Shown here: piece by piece, positions 34,896-43,719 of the stretch
How positions within the stretch are numbered: the first letter of the stretch is position 1
Layout: every line of letters begins with the position of its first letter
Assembly: GCF_014332695.1 (NCBI RefSeq)
Contig: NZ_MBUA01000012.1
Location: 243,858 to 307,857 of the forward strand
Length of the DNA stretch: 64,000 nucleotides
Direction of reading: 5' to 3'
DNA from: Flavihumibacter stibioxidans
Lineage (GTDB): Bacteria > Bacteroidota > Bacteroidia > Chitinophagales > Chitinophagaceae
Translations under genes and position numbers: made by a program
The notes under the pieces: generated by a model
The model's input: the letters and a program-made list of their open reading frames with translations, nothing else
The model's database searches: none
What the model was told of the DNA's origin: nothing

Positions 34896-35384
34896 ATGAT
34901 AAAAAAGATCCTTCTGTTTCTGCTGGTTGTACTGATTGTCCTGCAGGTTTTCAGACCCAAAAAAGACAATATCTCAACCACCCCGGCACCCGCCAATATC
35001 AACAACTTCGCAACTGTGCCGGCAGATATTGACCAGATGCTGAAAACCAGTTGCTATGATTGCCACAGCAACAATACCGTTTACCCATGGTATGCCAATA
35101 TCCAACCCGTAGGCTGGTGGCTCGACGACCATGTGGAAGAAGGAAAAAAAGAGCTGAACTTCGACGATTACGGCAACTATAACCTTCGCCGCCAATACCA
35201 TAAACTGGAAGAAATTGCAGAACTGGTGGAAGCCGGCGAAATGCCCCTGCCTTCCTACACAATTGTGCACACCAATGCCAAACTAAGCGAGGAACAGAAA
35301 AAAATGATGACCGGATGGGCAGACCAGGTAATGAACGACATGAAGGCTAAATACCCGATTGACAGCCTGATCAGGAAAAAATGA
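34896..35384 (+). CDS. Heme-binding domain protein with CxxCH motif
   Basis: A 162-residue membrane-anchored protein. An N-terminal helix (ILLFLLVVLIVLQVF) is followed by a periplasmic domain with one c-type heme motif, CYDCH, with cysteines 53 and 56 and His57. The surrounding TSCYDCHSNNTVYPWYANIQ and the later MPLPSYTIVHTNAKLSEEQK match the Haem_bd domain family; Met in EMPLPSY could be the second ligand. The family often appears near TonB receptors or respiratory genes. It overlaps the next gene by four bases (ATGA), indicating coupling. Confidence 0.88.
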   Translation: MIKKILLFLLVVLIVLQVFRPKKDNISTTPAPANINNFATVPADIDQMLKTSCYDCHSNNTVYPWYANIQPVGWWLDDHVEEGKKELNFDDYGNYNLRRQYHKLEEIAELVEAGEMPLPSYTIVHTNAKLSEEQKKMMTGWADQVMNDMKAKYPIDSLIRKK

Positions 35385-35881
35385 ACCGGTTTTTTTCCAT
35401 CCCCCTGGCCGCACTGGTCCTGACGCCTTTTCTATTTGCGTGCTACTTCCAGGTGCAGCAATCCATCATCAGGAAAAGGATGGAGGAAAAACTGATGGGA
35501 CAGGAACTGACTGTCCTGAAACTTAAACAGGCGGATCTTGCCTGGTACAAAAAAGGAAAAGAGATCATCCTCCGGGGACGGCTCTTTGATGTGTTTTCCA
35601 TCACCCAAAAAGGTGATGACCTGACGGTAAGCGGATTGTTTGATGATGCAGAAACCAAACTGCACATGAAAGCAATCCGCCTGCTGGATAAGGAAAATCG
35701 CAACCACAACAAATCACTTGCCGGTTATGCCCACTGGCTGCAGCAACTCTTTACCTGGCCGCAACTCCACGACCCTGATCCTCCCGCCGCAGCAGCAGAA
35801 AAAACTTTCGCGGCAGCCCGCAAATCATTACTGCCTCAGGGAAACCTGACCGCTGTATTCTCACCTCCCAGGCATGCATAA
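35381..35881 (+). CDS. Hypothetical exported protein between heme protein and TonB receptor
   Basis: A 166-residue protein I do not recognise. An N-terminal hydrophobic segment (IPLAALVLTPFLFACYFQVQ) contains Ala-Cys and could be either a lipoprotein signal or a membrane anchor. The central part has alternating charged strands (LAWYKKGKEIILRGRLFDVF, ITQKGDDLTVSGLFDDAETK), and the tail is alanine- and proline-rich. Its start overlaps the heme-protein stop by four bases and a TonB receptor follows at 44 bases. Small proteins of this design before TonB receptors may help the receptor act; this is inference. Confidence 0.7.
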   Translation: MNRFFSIPLAALVLTPFLFACYFQVQQSIIRKRMEEKLMGQELTVLKLKQADLAWYKKGKEIILRGRLFDVFSITQKGDDLTVSGLFDDAETKLHMKAIRLLDKENRNHNKSLAGYAHWLQQLFTWPQLHDPDPPAAAAEKTFAAARKSLLPQGNLTAVFSPPRHA

Positions 35882-35925
35882 CCGAAATGAACTCATTTTA
35901 GTTATTCATTGCCAATCATCCCATC

Positions 35926-38217
35926 ATGCACAAAGAAATAAGGGCGGTTGCCTCCGGCATCACCGTGTACCTGCGCATACCTGCCGGTATTGCAGTATGC
36001 CTGCTGAACCTGGTACAGGCAATGGCGCAGCAGCCACCCACAGACACAACAAAAAAAGTAGAAGAATTACACGAAGTCATTTTTTCCTTCAACAAATGGG
36101 AACAGCAACTCAATGAAGTTCCCAATAAGATTACCAAAATAAACCGTGCCCAGGTATTGTTCCGGCAGCCGCAGACCGCTGCAGACATGCTTGCACAGGG
36201 CGGCAGCGTATTCATACAGAAAAGCCAGCTGGGTGGCGGCAGCCCCATGATAAGAGGCTTTGCCACCAACAGGGTATTACTGGTCATGGATGGCGTAAGG
36301 ATGAACAACGCCATCTACCGCAGCGGCAACCTCCAGAATGTGATCAGCATTGATCCATTGGCACTGGAATCTTCAGAAGTCGTTTTTGGTCCCGGTTCAC
36401 TGATCTATGGCAGTGACGCTATAGGCGGTGTGATGGATTTCCACAGTCTCGAAGCCCGTTTTGCCCGGGATGAAAAACTCCTGGTAAAAGGCAGCGCGAT
36501 GGTGAGACACGCCACTGCCAACCAGGAAAAGACCATCCATGCAGATTTCAACCTGGCGGGCAGGAAGATGTCCTGGCTTTCTTCCGTCAGCTTCAGCTCC
36601 TTTGACGACCTCAAAATGGGCAGGCATGGCGGGCAGGACCGTTACCTCCGCACTGAATACGTAGAAAGGATCAATGGCAGGGACAGCATCATCAAAAATG
36701 CTGATCCGCGGATCCAGCGGTTTACAGGATATGATCAACTGAACATACTCCAGAAACTCAGGTTCCGCATCACAGATCAGCTCCAGCTGCAATACAGTTT
36801 TACCTATGCCGGAACAGGAACTGCACCCAGGTATGACCGCCTGATCCAGTACCGTTCGGGGAGTTTACGGTTTGCGGAATGGAACTACGGACCCATGCTG
36901 TGGAGAATGCATACACTGCACCTGGCGCATAACCGGAAAACAGCACTGTACGACAATGCAAGGTTTACCGCCTCTTACCAGAATTACGCAGAAAGCAGGA
37001 TCGACCGTACCAGGGGTAAAACCATCCGCAATAAACAGGCTGAATCGGTAAATGCCCTGAGCTTTAACTGGGACGCCAGTAAGACGCTGGGAAAGGCGCA
37101 ACTGTTCTGGGGTGCGGAATACGTACACAATAAAATAGGCTCAAAGGGCTGGCAGACCGATATTCAAAACGGCACTGCGGCCCCGGCTGTAAGCAGGTAT
37201 CCCGACAACAGCAGCTGGTTTTCTTCGGGTATATATGGTAGTTATAAAATCAATTTCCGTCCCGACTGGACCTTTAGTTCGGGTATCCGTTACAGTTATA
37301 ACGGCCTGGATGCTGATTTTGACAAAACATACATACCCTTTCCCTATGAATCGGCAAACCTGCGGGATGGCGCGGTTACCTTCAATGCCGGGATGGTGCA
37401 CCGCCCCACAGATAACTGGCAGTTGAACGGTAATATCTCCACCGGTTACCGCATGCCCAACATTGACGATATCGGCAAACTGTTCGAGAGTGCACCCGGA
37501 AACATAACGGTTCCCAATCCGGATCTGGAGCCCGAATATGCCTGGAATTTTGAACTGGGTGCGGTATTCACCAACCCGGGTGAATACTCGCCGGAAAACG
37601 GCCTGCGGCTTGAACTGAATGTATTCCATACCATTCTGGACAATGCGATAGTGAGGCGGCCGGCGAGCCTGAATGGAATGGACAGTATTCTGTTCGATGG
37701 GATCTTAAGCCGGGTGGAGGCCCTGAAAAACGCGGCCAAAGCAACGGTATGGGGACTTCAGGCTGCGGCCCAGGTACCGGTAGGCAGATATTTTTCCGCA
37801 AGGATCAATGCCAACTATATTACCGGCCGCGAAACCGATGACAATACCGATGCCGCTGAAAACGCTGAAAAACTACCACTTCGCCATGCCCCGCCCTTTT
37901 ACGGGAATGCTGCCATGGTATTCACCAAAGGCAAATGGCAACTGGAACTGAACAGTTTCTACAACAGCGCCATCAGCAATGAGAACCTGGCACCATCGGA
38001 ACAGTCGAAGACTGATATCTATGCACTCGGTTCCGACGGTAAACCATACGCTCCCGACTGGTACACCGTGAACCTGAAAACGGCTTACCGGTTCAGCAAA
38101 AACCTCCAGGCAGGCCTGGGCTGGGAAAACATGACCAACCAGCGCTATCGCCCCTATTCCAGCGGGCTGGTAGCGGCGGGATCCAACTGGATTATAAGCC
38201 TCCGGGCTTCCTGGTGA
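35926..38217 (+). CDS. TonB-dependent receptor, possibly for heme or a metal complex
   Basis: A 763-residue outer-membrane receptor with a signal peptide ending in AMAQ at about residue 35. The plug domain has TKINRAQVLFRQPQTAADML, GGGSPMIRGFATNRVLLVMD and GSDAIGGVMDFHS. A 22-strand-type barrel follows (FSSGIRYSYNGLDADFDKTY, LGWENMTNQRYRPYSSGLVA) and ends SLRASW, with a terminal aromatic residue. It lacks the carboxypeptidase-like N-terminal domain of the receptor at 2262. The RGFATNRVLLVMDGVRMNN pattern is near hemoglobin/heme receptors, and the heme-binding protein two genes upstream suggests a heme-related ligand. Ligand identity is unproven. Confidence 0.88.
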   Translation: MHKEIRAVASGITVYLRIPAGIAVCLLNLVQAMAQQPPTDTTKKVEELHEVIFSFNKWEQQLNEVPNKITKINRAQVLFRQPQTAADMLAQGGSVFIQKSQLGGGSPMIRGFATNRVLLVMDGVRMNNAIYRSGNLQNVISIDPLALESSEVVFGPGSLIYGSDAIGGVMDFHSLEARFARDEKLLVKGSAMVRHATANQEKTIHADFNLAGRKMSWLSSVSFSSFDDLKMGRHGGQDRYLRTEYVERINGRDSIIKNADPRIQRFTGYDQLNILQKLRFRITDQLQLQYSFTYAGTGTAPRYDRLIQYRSGSLRFAEWNYGPMLWRMHTLHLAHNRKTALYDNARFTASYQNYAESRIDRTRGKTIRNKQAESVNALSFNWDASKTLGKAQLFWGAEYVHNKIGSKGWQTDIQNGTAAPAVSRYPDNSSWFSSGIYGSYKINFRPDWTFSSGIRYSYNGLDADFDKTYIPFPYESANLRDGAVTFNAGMVHRPTDNWQLNGNISTGYRMPNIDDIGKLFESAPGNITVPNPDLEPEYAWNFELGAVFTNPGEYSPENGLRLELNVFHTILDNAIVRRPASLNGMDSILFDGILSRVEALKNAAKATVWGLQAAAQVPVGRYFSARINANYITGRETDDNTDAAENAEKLPLRHAPPFYGNAAMVFTKGKWQLELNSFYNSAISNENLAPSEQSKTDIYALGSDGKPYAPDWYTVNLKTAYRFSKNLQAGLGWENMTNQRYRPYSSGLVAAGSNWIISLRASW

Positions 38218-38303
38218 AGGTGGGGGAACCCCTTTCCCCCACCCTTTACATTTTATTGGGTTGCCAGAAAATTTCCCTAAATTACGATAGTATAATCCTC
38301 AAT

Positions 38304-38882
38304 ATGACGGAAGAAGTTCTGCTGCAGGGATGTATCAATAACGAACCGATGGCTCAGAAAGAGTTGTACCAGAAATACAATTCTAAAATGATGTCCGTCT
38401 GTTATCGTTTCGCGCACAACAGGGAAGACGCGGAAGATATGCTCCAGGAAGGCTTTATCAAGGTCTTTTCCCAGATCCACACTTTCCGCTCACAGGGGGC
38501 GCTGGAAGGCTGGATCAGGCGTATCATGGTACATACCTGCATCAACCACCTGAAAAGGAATAAGAAATTCAACGAAAGCGTTGACCTTATTCATGCCAAT
38601 GGTCTGCAGGTAAGGGAAGATTCCGTTCCCTCTATCGTACAGGCCAAACAGGTCATAGAATGCATCAGGCTCCTTCCTATCGGTTACAGAACCGTCCTGA
38701 ACCTGTACGCCCTTGAAGGCTATTCCCACAAAGAAATCGCAACCGTTCTTGACATAGAAGAAAGTACCAGCCGGTCGCAGTACACCCGTGCCCGGCAAAT
38801 GCTCGAAGATATCCTTGTAAAACAGAAAATTATCCAGAAACCCCAGAATAAAGTGTCGCTGCTAGCAGCGTTTGGAAGGTAA
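38304..38882 (+). CDS. RNA polymerase sigma factor, ECF type
   Basis: A 192-residue protein from the ATG at 38304 (MTEEVLLQGCINNEPMAQKE). The frame extends further upstream into the TonB receptor gene end, but without conserved residues. Region 2 is YQKYNSKMMSVCYRFAHNRE and DAEDMLQEGFIKVFSQIHTF; region 4 is IRLLPIGYRTVLNLYALEGY and HKEIATVLDIEESTSRSQYT. The next gene, 52 bases on, encodes a protein with one N-terminal membrane helix and a barrel-like C-terminus, a probable partner. The regulon is unknown. Confidence 0.92.
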   Translation: MTEEVLLQGCINNEPMAQKELYQKYNSKMMSVCYRFAHNREDAEDMLQEGFIKVFSQIHTFRSQGALEGWIRRIMVHTCINHLKRNKKFNESVDLIHANGLQVREDSVPSIVQAKQVIECIRLLPIGYRTVLNLYALEGYSHKEIATVLDIEESTSRSQYTRARQMLEDILVKQKIIQKPQNKVSLLAAFGR

Positions 38883-38934
38883 TAATGCTCTATAAAGAGT
38901 GGCAGATTAAACAACACGTATCCCTAACCGGACG

Positions 38935-40374
38935 ATGATGGAGCAACAATTTTTTGAGGACGAATTTGAGCAGTTTTTAAGAGAAAACGCAGACCAGCAT
39001 AGAATGTACCCTTCTCATGGAGTGTGGACGAATATCTATCGCCATTTCCACTCCGGAAGGAGGAGAGTCGCCCTGGGTGTGTTACTTTTACTGATCCTGA
39101 CTGGCAGCATTCTGCTTGTCAACCAGAATTCTTTTGCCCCGGACTCCCGTAAAATCGCCGGCTATTCCACCAAAACCGCTGCATTCTCCGCCGGCAGCGT
39201 TCCAGGCGGCCAAACAGAAAGCACCGTTACGGTAAATGATATTATCGCCAAACTGCGGGCCAAATCATTGATGCCACCGGTTACCATTGTGGCACCACGT
39301 TCCCTCGAACCACTCCAGCTGGACCGAAAGGATATGCAGGACCAGTTTACCGTTCCTGAAAACTTCCTGGATGCACCAGGATTGGCCAGTAATCCCATCA
39401 ACCTGCCGGCACTAAGGGAAATGGCAACCATACCGCTGTCTGACCGGAACAGTGGAACAACCCCGTTAACAGCCCCGGCAGCTCAACAAAATGAATACCT
39501 GCCTTTTGCCACTGCAAAAACCACCCAGGGATCCCTTGCCATAAACACCCTGGCTGCCCCCGCAGGGTATGAGCAGCAACCCGATGCACAGATTGCCAGG
39601 AATAATTTTATTGCAGCCGGCATAAAACCTGCTACCCGCGCTGCACTTAAAAACAGGTTTGCCTACACCCTGAACTTTTCGCCATCCATCGGCTACCGCA
39701 ACCTGTTTGAGGGCAAATCATATGTGGCTTATGGTAACTCACCCCTGATGGTTCGGCACCTCAACGTAAACCAGTTTGTTGACCACAAACCGGCCGTCGG
39801 TTTTGAACTGGGAGGCGGATTGCGCTACCAGGTGAGCAGGATTCTTTCCATCCGGACAGGCCTGCAGCTCAACTTCACCAGGTACAGCATAGCCGCATTT
39901 TCACACTATCCTGAAAGAGCAACCCTTGCGCTTAATACCCAGTTCGGCATGCGCAGGGATACCCTGGTTGCTACCTCCAACGTTCGCAACCTGGCAGGCA
40001 ATAACCCGGAAAGGTTGCATAACCAGTACCTCCAGATTGGCATCCCCGTTGGTGCTGAGCTGATGATCCTGGGCGACAATAAACTACAGGTGAACCTGGC
40101 GGGCAGCCTTCAACCCAGCTACCTCCTGAACACCGACCAATACCTGCTGAGCAGCGATTTTTCCAACTATGTCAAGGAGCCTTCCCTGCTCCGCCGCTGG
40201 AATCTTGCAACCGGACTGGAGGCTTCTGTCTCTTACCGGAAGGGTGATACCCGCTGGCATTTCGGACCCCAGTTCCGCTACAACCTGCTTTCCACTTATA
40301 AAAAACAATACCCCATCCGTGAAAACCTGATGGAATACGGTGTCAGGATCGGCGTAAGTAAAACCATCCGCTAA
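38935..40374 (+). CDS. Single-helix protein with C-terminal outer-membrane-barrel-like domain, sigma factor partner
   Basis: A 479-residue protein of unknown function. Residues 1-40 are charged and cytoplasmic (FFEDEFEQFLRENADQHRMY, then VWTNIYRHF), resembling anti-sigma N-termini. One membrane helix follows at about 42-62 (VALGVLLLLILTGSILLV), then a long, low-complexity Ala/Thr/Pro linker. From about residue 245 to the end it looks like a beta-barrel (FAYTLNFSPSIGYRNLFEGK, VGFELGGGLRYQVSRILSIR, ending YGVRIGVSKTIR). There is no cleavable signal peptide. An inner-membrane helix joined to an outer-membrane barrel would span the periplasm. Position after a sigma factor supports a signalling role; this is inference. 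Confidence 0.7.
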   Translation: MMEQQFFEDEFEQFLRENADQHRMYPSHGVWTNIYRHFHSGRRRVALGVLLLLILTGSILLVNQNSFAPDSRKIAGYSTKTAAFSAGSVPGGQTESTVTVNDIIAKLRAKSLMPPVTIVAPRSLEPLQLDRKDMQDQFTVPENFLDAPGLASNPINLPALREMATIPLSDRNSGTTPLTAPAAQQNEYLPFATAKTTQGSLAINTLAAPAGYEQQPDAQIARNNFIAAGIKPATRAALKNRFAYTLNFSPSIGYRNLFEGKSYVAYGNSPLMVRHLNVNQFVDHKPAVGFELGGGLRYQVSRILSIRTGLQLNFTRYSIAAFSHYPERATLALNTQFGMRRDTLVATSNVRNLAGNNPERLHNQYLQIGIPVGAELMILGDNKLQVNLAGSLQPSYLLNTDQYLLSSDFSNYVKEPSLLRRWNLATGLEASVSYRKGDTRWHFGPQFRYNLLSTYKKQYPIRENLMEYGVRIGVSKTIR

Positions 40375-40406
40375 CAGCAGCCCTCCTTAATCTCATCCCC
40401 CTTCCT

Positions 40407-40414
40407 TAATTTTG
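40407..40414 (+). promoter_or_regulatory. -7 promoter element directly before the lipoprotein-uvrC unit
   Basis: TAATTTTG matches TAnnTTTG and ends four bases before the ATG at 40419. If used, transcription would start at or very near the start codon, giving a leaderless or nearly leaderless message. Confidence 0.45.
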
Positions 40415-40418
40415 GGGC

Positions 40419-41018
40419 ATGTTAAAAATATTTGTTCCTGCTCTTCTCGTAACGGCATCCATTCTGACTGCCTGCGGAAACAACCAGGGCCAGGCTGACC
40501 AAAGCAGCACTGATACCACTGCCACCGAAAATGCGTATTTCCCGGTTACCGGTTTTATACATTCACAGCTTACCGCCATCGATTCGCTACAACTGCCGGT
40601 TACTAAATATGAATCCACCGGGGATAAAAAAGATACGGCTGCCCTTTCCCTGGCCGATTGCAGATTATTGGCCGCCCCCTTTCTTGAGTATGATATCACC
40701 GCCAGCCCGCTTCGTGAGAAATTCAAAGAGAATAGTTTTGCCGACCAGTCCATACCCAGTATCACTTTCACCTACCATACAGCTGACAGCAGCCTGGCTT
40801 TGAAAAGGGTGGATGTGGTGTTATCGCCCGACCCCGTTCAGACAGACAAAGTAAAATCTGTCTATATGGAAAAACTTTACCAGCAGCAGGATACCCTGGT
40901 GGAAGAAAAAATGTTCTGGAAAGCCGATCATTACTACCAGGTGATCCGCAGTAAGCAGGTGGCCAGTGGCAAACCGGTAATATCACAGCTTAAAGTCGTT
41001 TGGGATCCGACCGAATAA
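40419..41018 (+). CDS. Hypothetical lipoprotein, upstream partner of uvrC
   Basis: A 199-residue protein with a lipoprotein signal peptide and lipobox ending at Cys19 (ILTAC). A Gln/Ser/Thr-rich linker follows, then an alpha/beta domain (FPVTGFIHSQLTAIDSLQLP, IPSITFTYHTADSSLALKRV, EEKMFWKADHYYQVIRSKQV). I do not recognise the family, though it resembles periplasmic lipoproteins of Bacteroidota. Its stop is two bases before the uvrC ATG, so it is co-transcribed with the DNA-repair gene, although no functional link is obvious. Confidence 0.8.
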   Translation: MLKIFVPALLVTASILTACGNNQGQADQSSTDTTATENAYFPVTGFIHSQLTAIDSLQLPVTKYESTGDKKDTAALSLADCRLLAAPFLEYDITASPLREKFKENSFADQSIPSITFTYHTADSSLALKRVDVVLSPDPVQTDKVKSVYMEKLYQQQDTLVEEKMFWKADHYYQVIRSKQVASGKPVISQLKVVWDPTE

Positions 41019-41020
41019 AG

Positions 41021-42979
41021 ATGACCTCCGCAGCTTTTCAGCAAATAGCACACACCATTCCGCACTCACCGGGCATTTACAAATACTTTGATGCCGGGGA
41101 TACCCTTTTGTATGTAGGCAAGGCCAAAAACCTGCGCAAAAGGGTGAGTTCCTATTTTACTAAAACCTTTACCAGCTACAAGACCCACGAACTGGTACAG
41201 CGGATTGGCCGGATCGAATTCACCATTGTTGACTCCGAGCAGGATGCTTTCCTGCTGGAAAACGCGCTGATCAAGCAATTCCGTCCCCGCTTCAATATTG
41301 ACCTGAAGGACGACAAGACCTATCCCTTCCTGGTCGTTAAAAAAGAACCCTTCCCAAGGGTCTTCTTCACCCGCAGGAAAATCAACGACGGGTCCGAATA
41401 CCTGGGACCCTTTACCTCCGTGGGTAAAGTGAGGGAATTGCTGGATTTTATCCGGCAGAATATTCCCATCCGCACCTGTAAACTGAATCTAACGGAAAGC
41501 AATATTCGAAAAGGAAAATTCAGGGTTTGCCTGGAATACCACCTGGGCAATTGCAAGGGGCCCTGTGAAGGATTGCAAACAGAACAGGAGTACAGGGATG
41601 GATTGCTGCAGTTAAAGAACCTGATGAAGGGCAACCTGGCGCCGGTAATGCAGCAATTCCGCATGGAGATGCAGCAGTTTGCCCGGGACCTTCAGTTTGA
41701 GAAGGCGGAACTGATGCGCAGGAAGCTGGAACACCTGGAGCAATACCAGAGCCGCTCCGTTATTGTGAGCAGGCACCTGGGCAACCTGGATGTCTATTCC
41801 ATCCTGAAGGAGGGCGATATCGCCTATGTAAATTACCTGATGGTGCAGCATGGCACCATTGTCCAGACCCATACGATCCAGCTCGAAACACACCTCGATG
41901 AAACCGAAGAGGAGGTATTGACCTTCGCCATCGGCCAGTTGCGTGATACATTCAACAGCCTGGCTTCGGAAGTCATTGTGCCCTTCCCCCTGGCTGAACT
42001 GGGAGCATCCGCCGAAGGCGGCGGGAATACCGGCAAAGAGGATGGCATCCCCTTTCAGGAGCCCGCACCACCCGCCCTGACAATTGCAGCCGAAGACGGC
42101 CCGCAGCCTGAAGCATACCTGGCAGGCCGCCAGCCTGTCCTGACGATCACCGTCCCAAAAGCCGGTGATAAAAAAAAGCTTCTTGACCTGTCGCTCAAAA
42201 ACGTCAATTATTTCCAGGAAGAGATCCGGCGGAAAAAAACCTTGCACCTGGAAGGCAAATCGGACATGGAAAAAAAGCAGGTGTTATACCAGTTGATGGA
42301 AGACCTGCAGTTGCCGGAACTGCCGGTGCACATCGAATGCTTCGATAACTCCAATTTCCAGGGGGCCTACCCGGTGTCAGCGATGGTCTGCTTTCGCGAT
42401 GGTGTTGCCAGCAAAAAAGACTACCGGCATTTCAATGTAAAAACCGTGGAAGGCATTAATGATTTTGCCACCATGAAAGAAGTGGTATTCCGGCGCTACA
42501 AAAGACTGCGGGATGAAAAAGCACCCCTTCCACAGCTGGTAATAATTGATGGTGGGAAAGGACAGCTGGGAGCGGCAATGGAGGCCATCAGGGAACTGGG
42601 ACTAACGGGAAGCATGAGCCTGGCGGGATTGGCTAAGAATGAGGAAGAGATATTTTTCCCGGGCGACAGCGAGTCGGTCAAGCTTCCTTATAACAGCGAA
42701 TCCCTGAAACTGATCCGCCGCATCAGGGATGAAGTGCATCGCTTTGGAATCACTTTCCATCGGAACCAGCGCAGCAAAGGAACTTTTAAAAATGAACTGG
42801 AAGAAATAAAGGGAATCGGGAAAGCAACCGCAGCACAACTGCTTAAAACTTTTCGCAGTGTAAACAATGTACGGCAGCAATCACTTGAAAGCCTTTCAGA
42901 ACAGGTTGGCGTCGCAAAAGCAAAATTAATCCGGGAACATTTTGAGGGCAGCAAGGATAGCGCAACTGGAGATCTTTAA
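41021..42979 (+). CDS. uvrC: Excinuclease ABC subunit C
   Basis: A 652-residue endonuclease of nucleotide excision repair that cuts both sides of lesions marked by UvrAB. The start is the ATG at 41021; an upstream TTG would overlap the lipoprotein gene. The GIY-YIG domain is at the N-terminus (SPGIYKYFDAGDTLLYVGKA), then a UVR domain (FEKAELMRRKLEHLEQYQ), the UvrC endonuclease domain (IECFDNSNFQGAYPVSAMVC, QLVIIDGGKGQL) and a C-terminal helix-hairpin-helix (IKGIGKATAAQLLKTFRSVN). About residues 325-372 form a Gly/Pro/Ala-rich insertion between conserved blocks that I do not expect in standard UvrC. Confidence 0.96.
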   Translation: MTSAAFQQIAHTIPHSPGIYKYFDAGDTLLYVGKAKNLRKRVSSYFTKTFTSYKTHELVQRIGRIEFTIVDSEQDAFLLENALIKQFRPRFNIDLKDDKTYPFLVVKKEPFPRVFFTRRKINDGSEYLGPFTSVGKVRELLDFIRQNIPIRTCKLNLTESNIRKGKFRVCLEYHLGNCKGPCEGLQTEQEYRDGLLQLKNLMKGNLAPVMQQFRMEMQQFARDLQFEKAELMRRKLEHLEQYQSRSVIVSRHLGNLDVYSILKEGDIAYVNYLMVQHGTIVQTHTIQLETHLDETEEEVLTFAIGQLRDTFNSLASEVIVPFPLAELGASAEGGGNTGKEDGIPFQEPAPPALTIAAEDGPQPEAYLAGRQPVLTITVPKAGDKKKLLDLSLKNVNYFQEEIRRKKTLHLEGKSDMEKKQVLYQLMEDLQLPELPVHIECFDNSNFQGAYPVSAMVCFRDGVASKKDYRHFNVKTVEGINDFATMKEVVFRRYKRLRDEKAPLPQLVIIDGGKGQLGAAMEAIRELGLTGSMSLAGLAKNEEEIFFPGDSESVKLPYNSESLKLIRRIRDEVHRFGITFHRNQRSKGTFKNELEEIKGIGKATAAQLLKTFRSVNNVRQQSLESLSEQVGVAKAKLIREHFEGSKDSATGDL

Positions 42980-43022
42980 TGGTTCTCACCCATATACTCC
43001 GCTCCTCGCCTGAAAAAAACAA

Positions 43023-43054
43023 GGGGCCAGGATAGAAATCCAGCCCCGTTTTTA
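43023..43054 (+). terminator. Rho-independent terminator after uvrC
   Basis: GGGGC (43023-43027) pairs with GCCCC (43043-43047). An inner GGAT/ATCC stem extends it, and five T follow. Confidence 0.75.
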
Positions 43055-43110
43055 AAATCCAATATCCTATGAAAAACCATTACAAAGGTAACTTAATTCT
43101 GCATAGCCGC

Positions 43111-43133
43111 AATACCCCAAAGAGGGTATTTTT
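43111..43133 (+). terminator. Second hairpin with T run downstream of uvrC
   Basis: AATACCC and GGGTATT pair across a six-base loop and are followed by T residues. It may be a back-up terminator or a small regulatory hairpin. Confidence 0.5.
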
Positions 43134-43266
43134 CGCATAGTGCTAAACGTTTGCAATTTTGCGGGTTTTTACTATAAAAACTGTGGTTTAGCTTTTAATC
43201 AGGGTCACAACCTTTCATGGAAATGCCTGGTTTATACAAGGTCGGAACGCCTTGACTGACCCGGGC

Positions 43267-43274
43267 TATATTTG
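43267..43274 (+). promoter_or_regulatory. -7 promoter element of the small membrane protein gene
   Basis: TATATTTG matches TAnnTTTG, 23 bases before the ATG at 43298. Confidence 0.5.
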
Positions 43275-43297
43275 CCAAAAGATTATACCGGAAGAAC

Positions 43298-43660
43298 ATG
43301 AATAAAAATGAAGTAACAAGTGGAAAAGGAGCAGAACGCCTGATCAAAATTGCACTGCATGTTTCGCCTTTATTATTTCTTTGGAAGCCGTTTATGGGAG
43401 GCCTGGCACCTGCCATCATCTGGTATATGTACCGCGACAGGATTCCTGGTATTGACCAGGCAGGAAGGAAAACCATGCGATTACAATTAATCTGGCTGGT
43501 GGGACTCTTGCTGTTCATGGGTATTTTAACCGTCACCAAATCCTACCACCTTCAGCCAGACTGGCTCGCCAACTCCGGCAGGTCCATTCTAACAGGATTC
43601 TATCTCGCCAATGTCCTGAATATTCTCTACCAGTTGATCCGAACCCTCACACGCCTTTAA
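43298..43660 (+). CDS. Small membrane protein of unknown function
   Basis: A 120-residue protein with about three hydrophobic segments: IALHVSPLLFLWKPFMGGLA, LQLIWLVGLLLFMGILTVT and a shorter C-terminal one (YLANVLNILYQLIRTL). The N-terminus is charged (MNKNEVTSGKGAERLIK). I do not recognise the family. The gene has its own -7 element and ends before a strong bidirectional terminator, so it is a single-gene transcript facing the gld cluster. Confidence 0.65.
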   Translation: MNKNEVTSGKGAERLIKIALHVSPLLFLWKPFMGGLAPAIIWYMYRDRIPGIDQAGRKTMRLQLIWLVGLLLFMGILTVTKSYHLQPDWLANSGRSILTGFYLANVLNILYQLIRTLTRL

Positions 43661-43662
43661 CC

Positions 43663-43683
43663 ATTCACCATTCACCATTCACC
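43663..43683. repeat. Heptamer microsatellite ATTCACC, second site
   Basis: Three perfect ATTCACC units directly follow the stop codon of the small membrane protein gene and precede the terminator. The same unit is found at 31766-31794. Confidence 0.85.
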
Positions 43684-43718
43684 AAAAAAAAGCCCCGCTG
43701 ACAGCGGGGCTTTTTTTT
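43684..43718. terminator. Bidirectional Rho-independent terminator before gldN
   Basis: GCCCCGCTG (43692-43700) and CAGCGGGGC (43702-43710) form a nine-base stem with a one-base centre, preceded by A residues and followed by T residues. It can end both the rightward small gene and the leftward gld operon. Confidence 0.92.
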
Positions 43719-43719
43719 C

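Larger units (their letters stand above)
42980..43297. other. Intergenic region with two hairpins and a promoter
   Basis: About 318 bases between uvrC and a small membrane protein gene. It holds a terminator-type hairpin at 43023-43054, a second hairpin with a T run at 43111-43133, and a -7 element at 43267-43274. No gene is evident in it. Confidence 0.6.
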
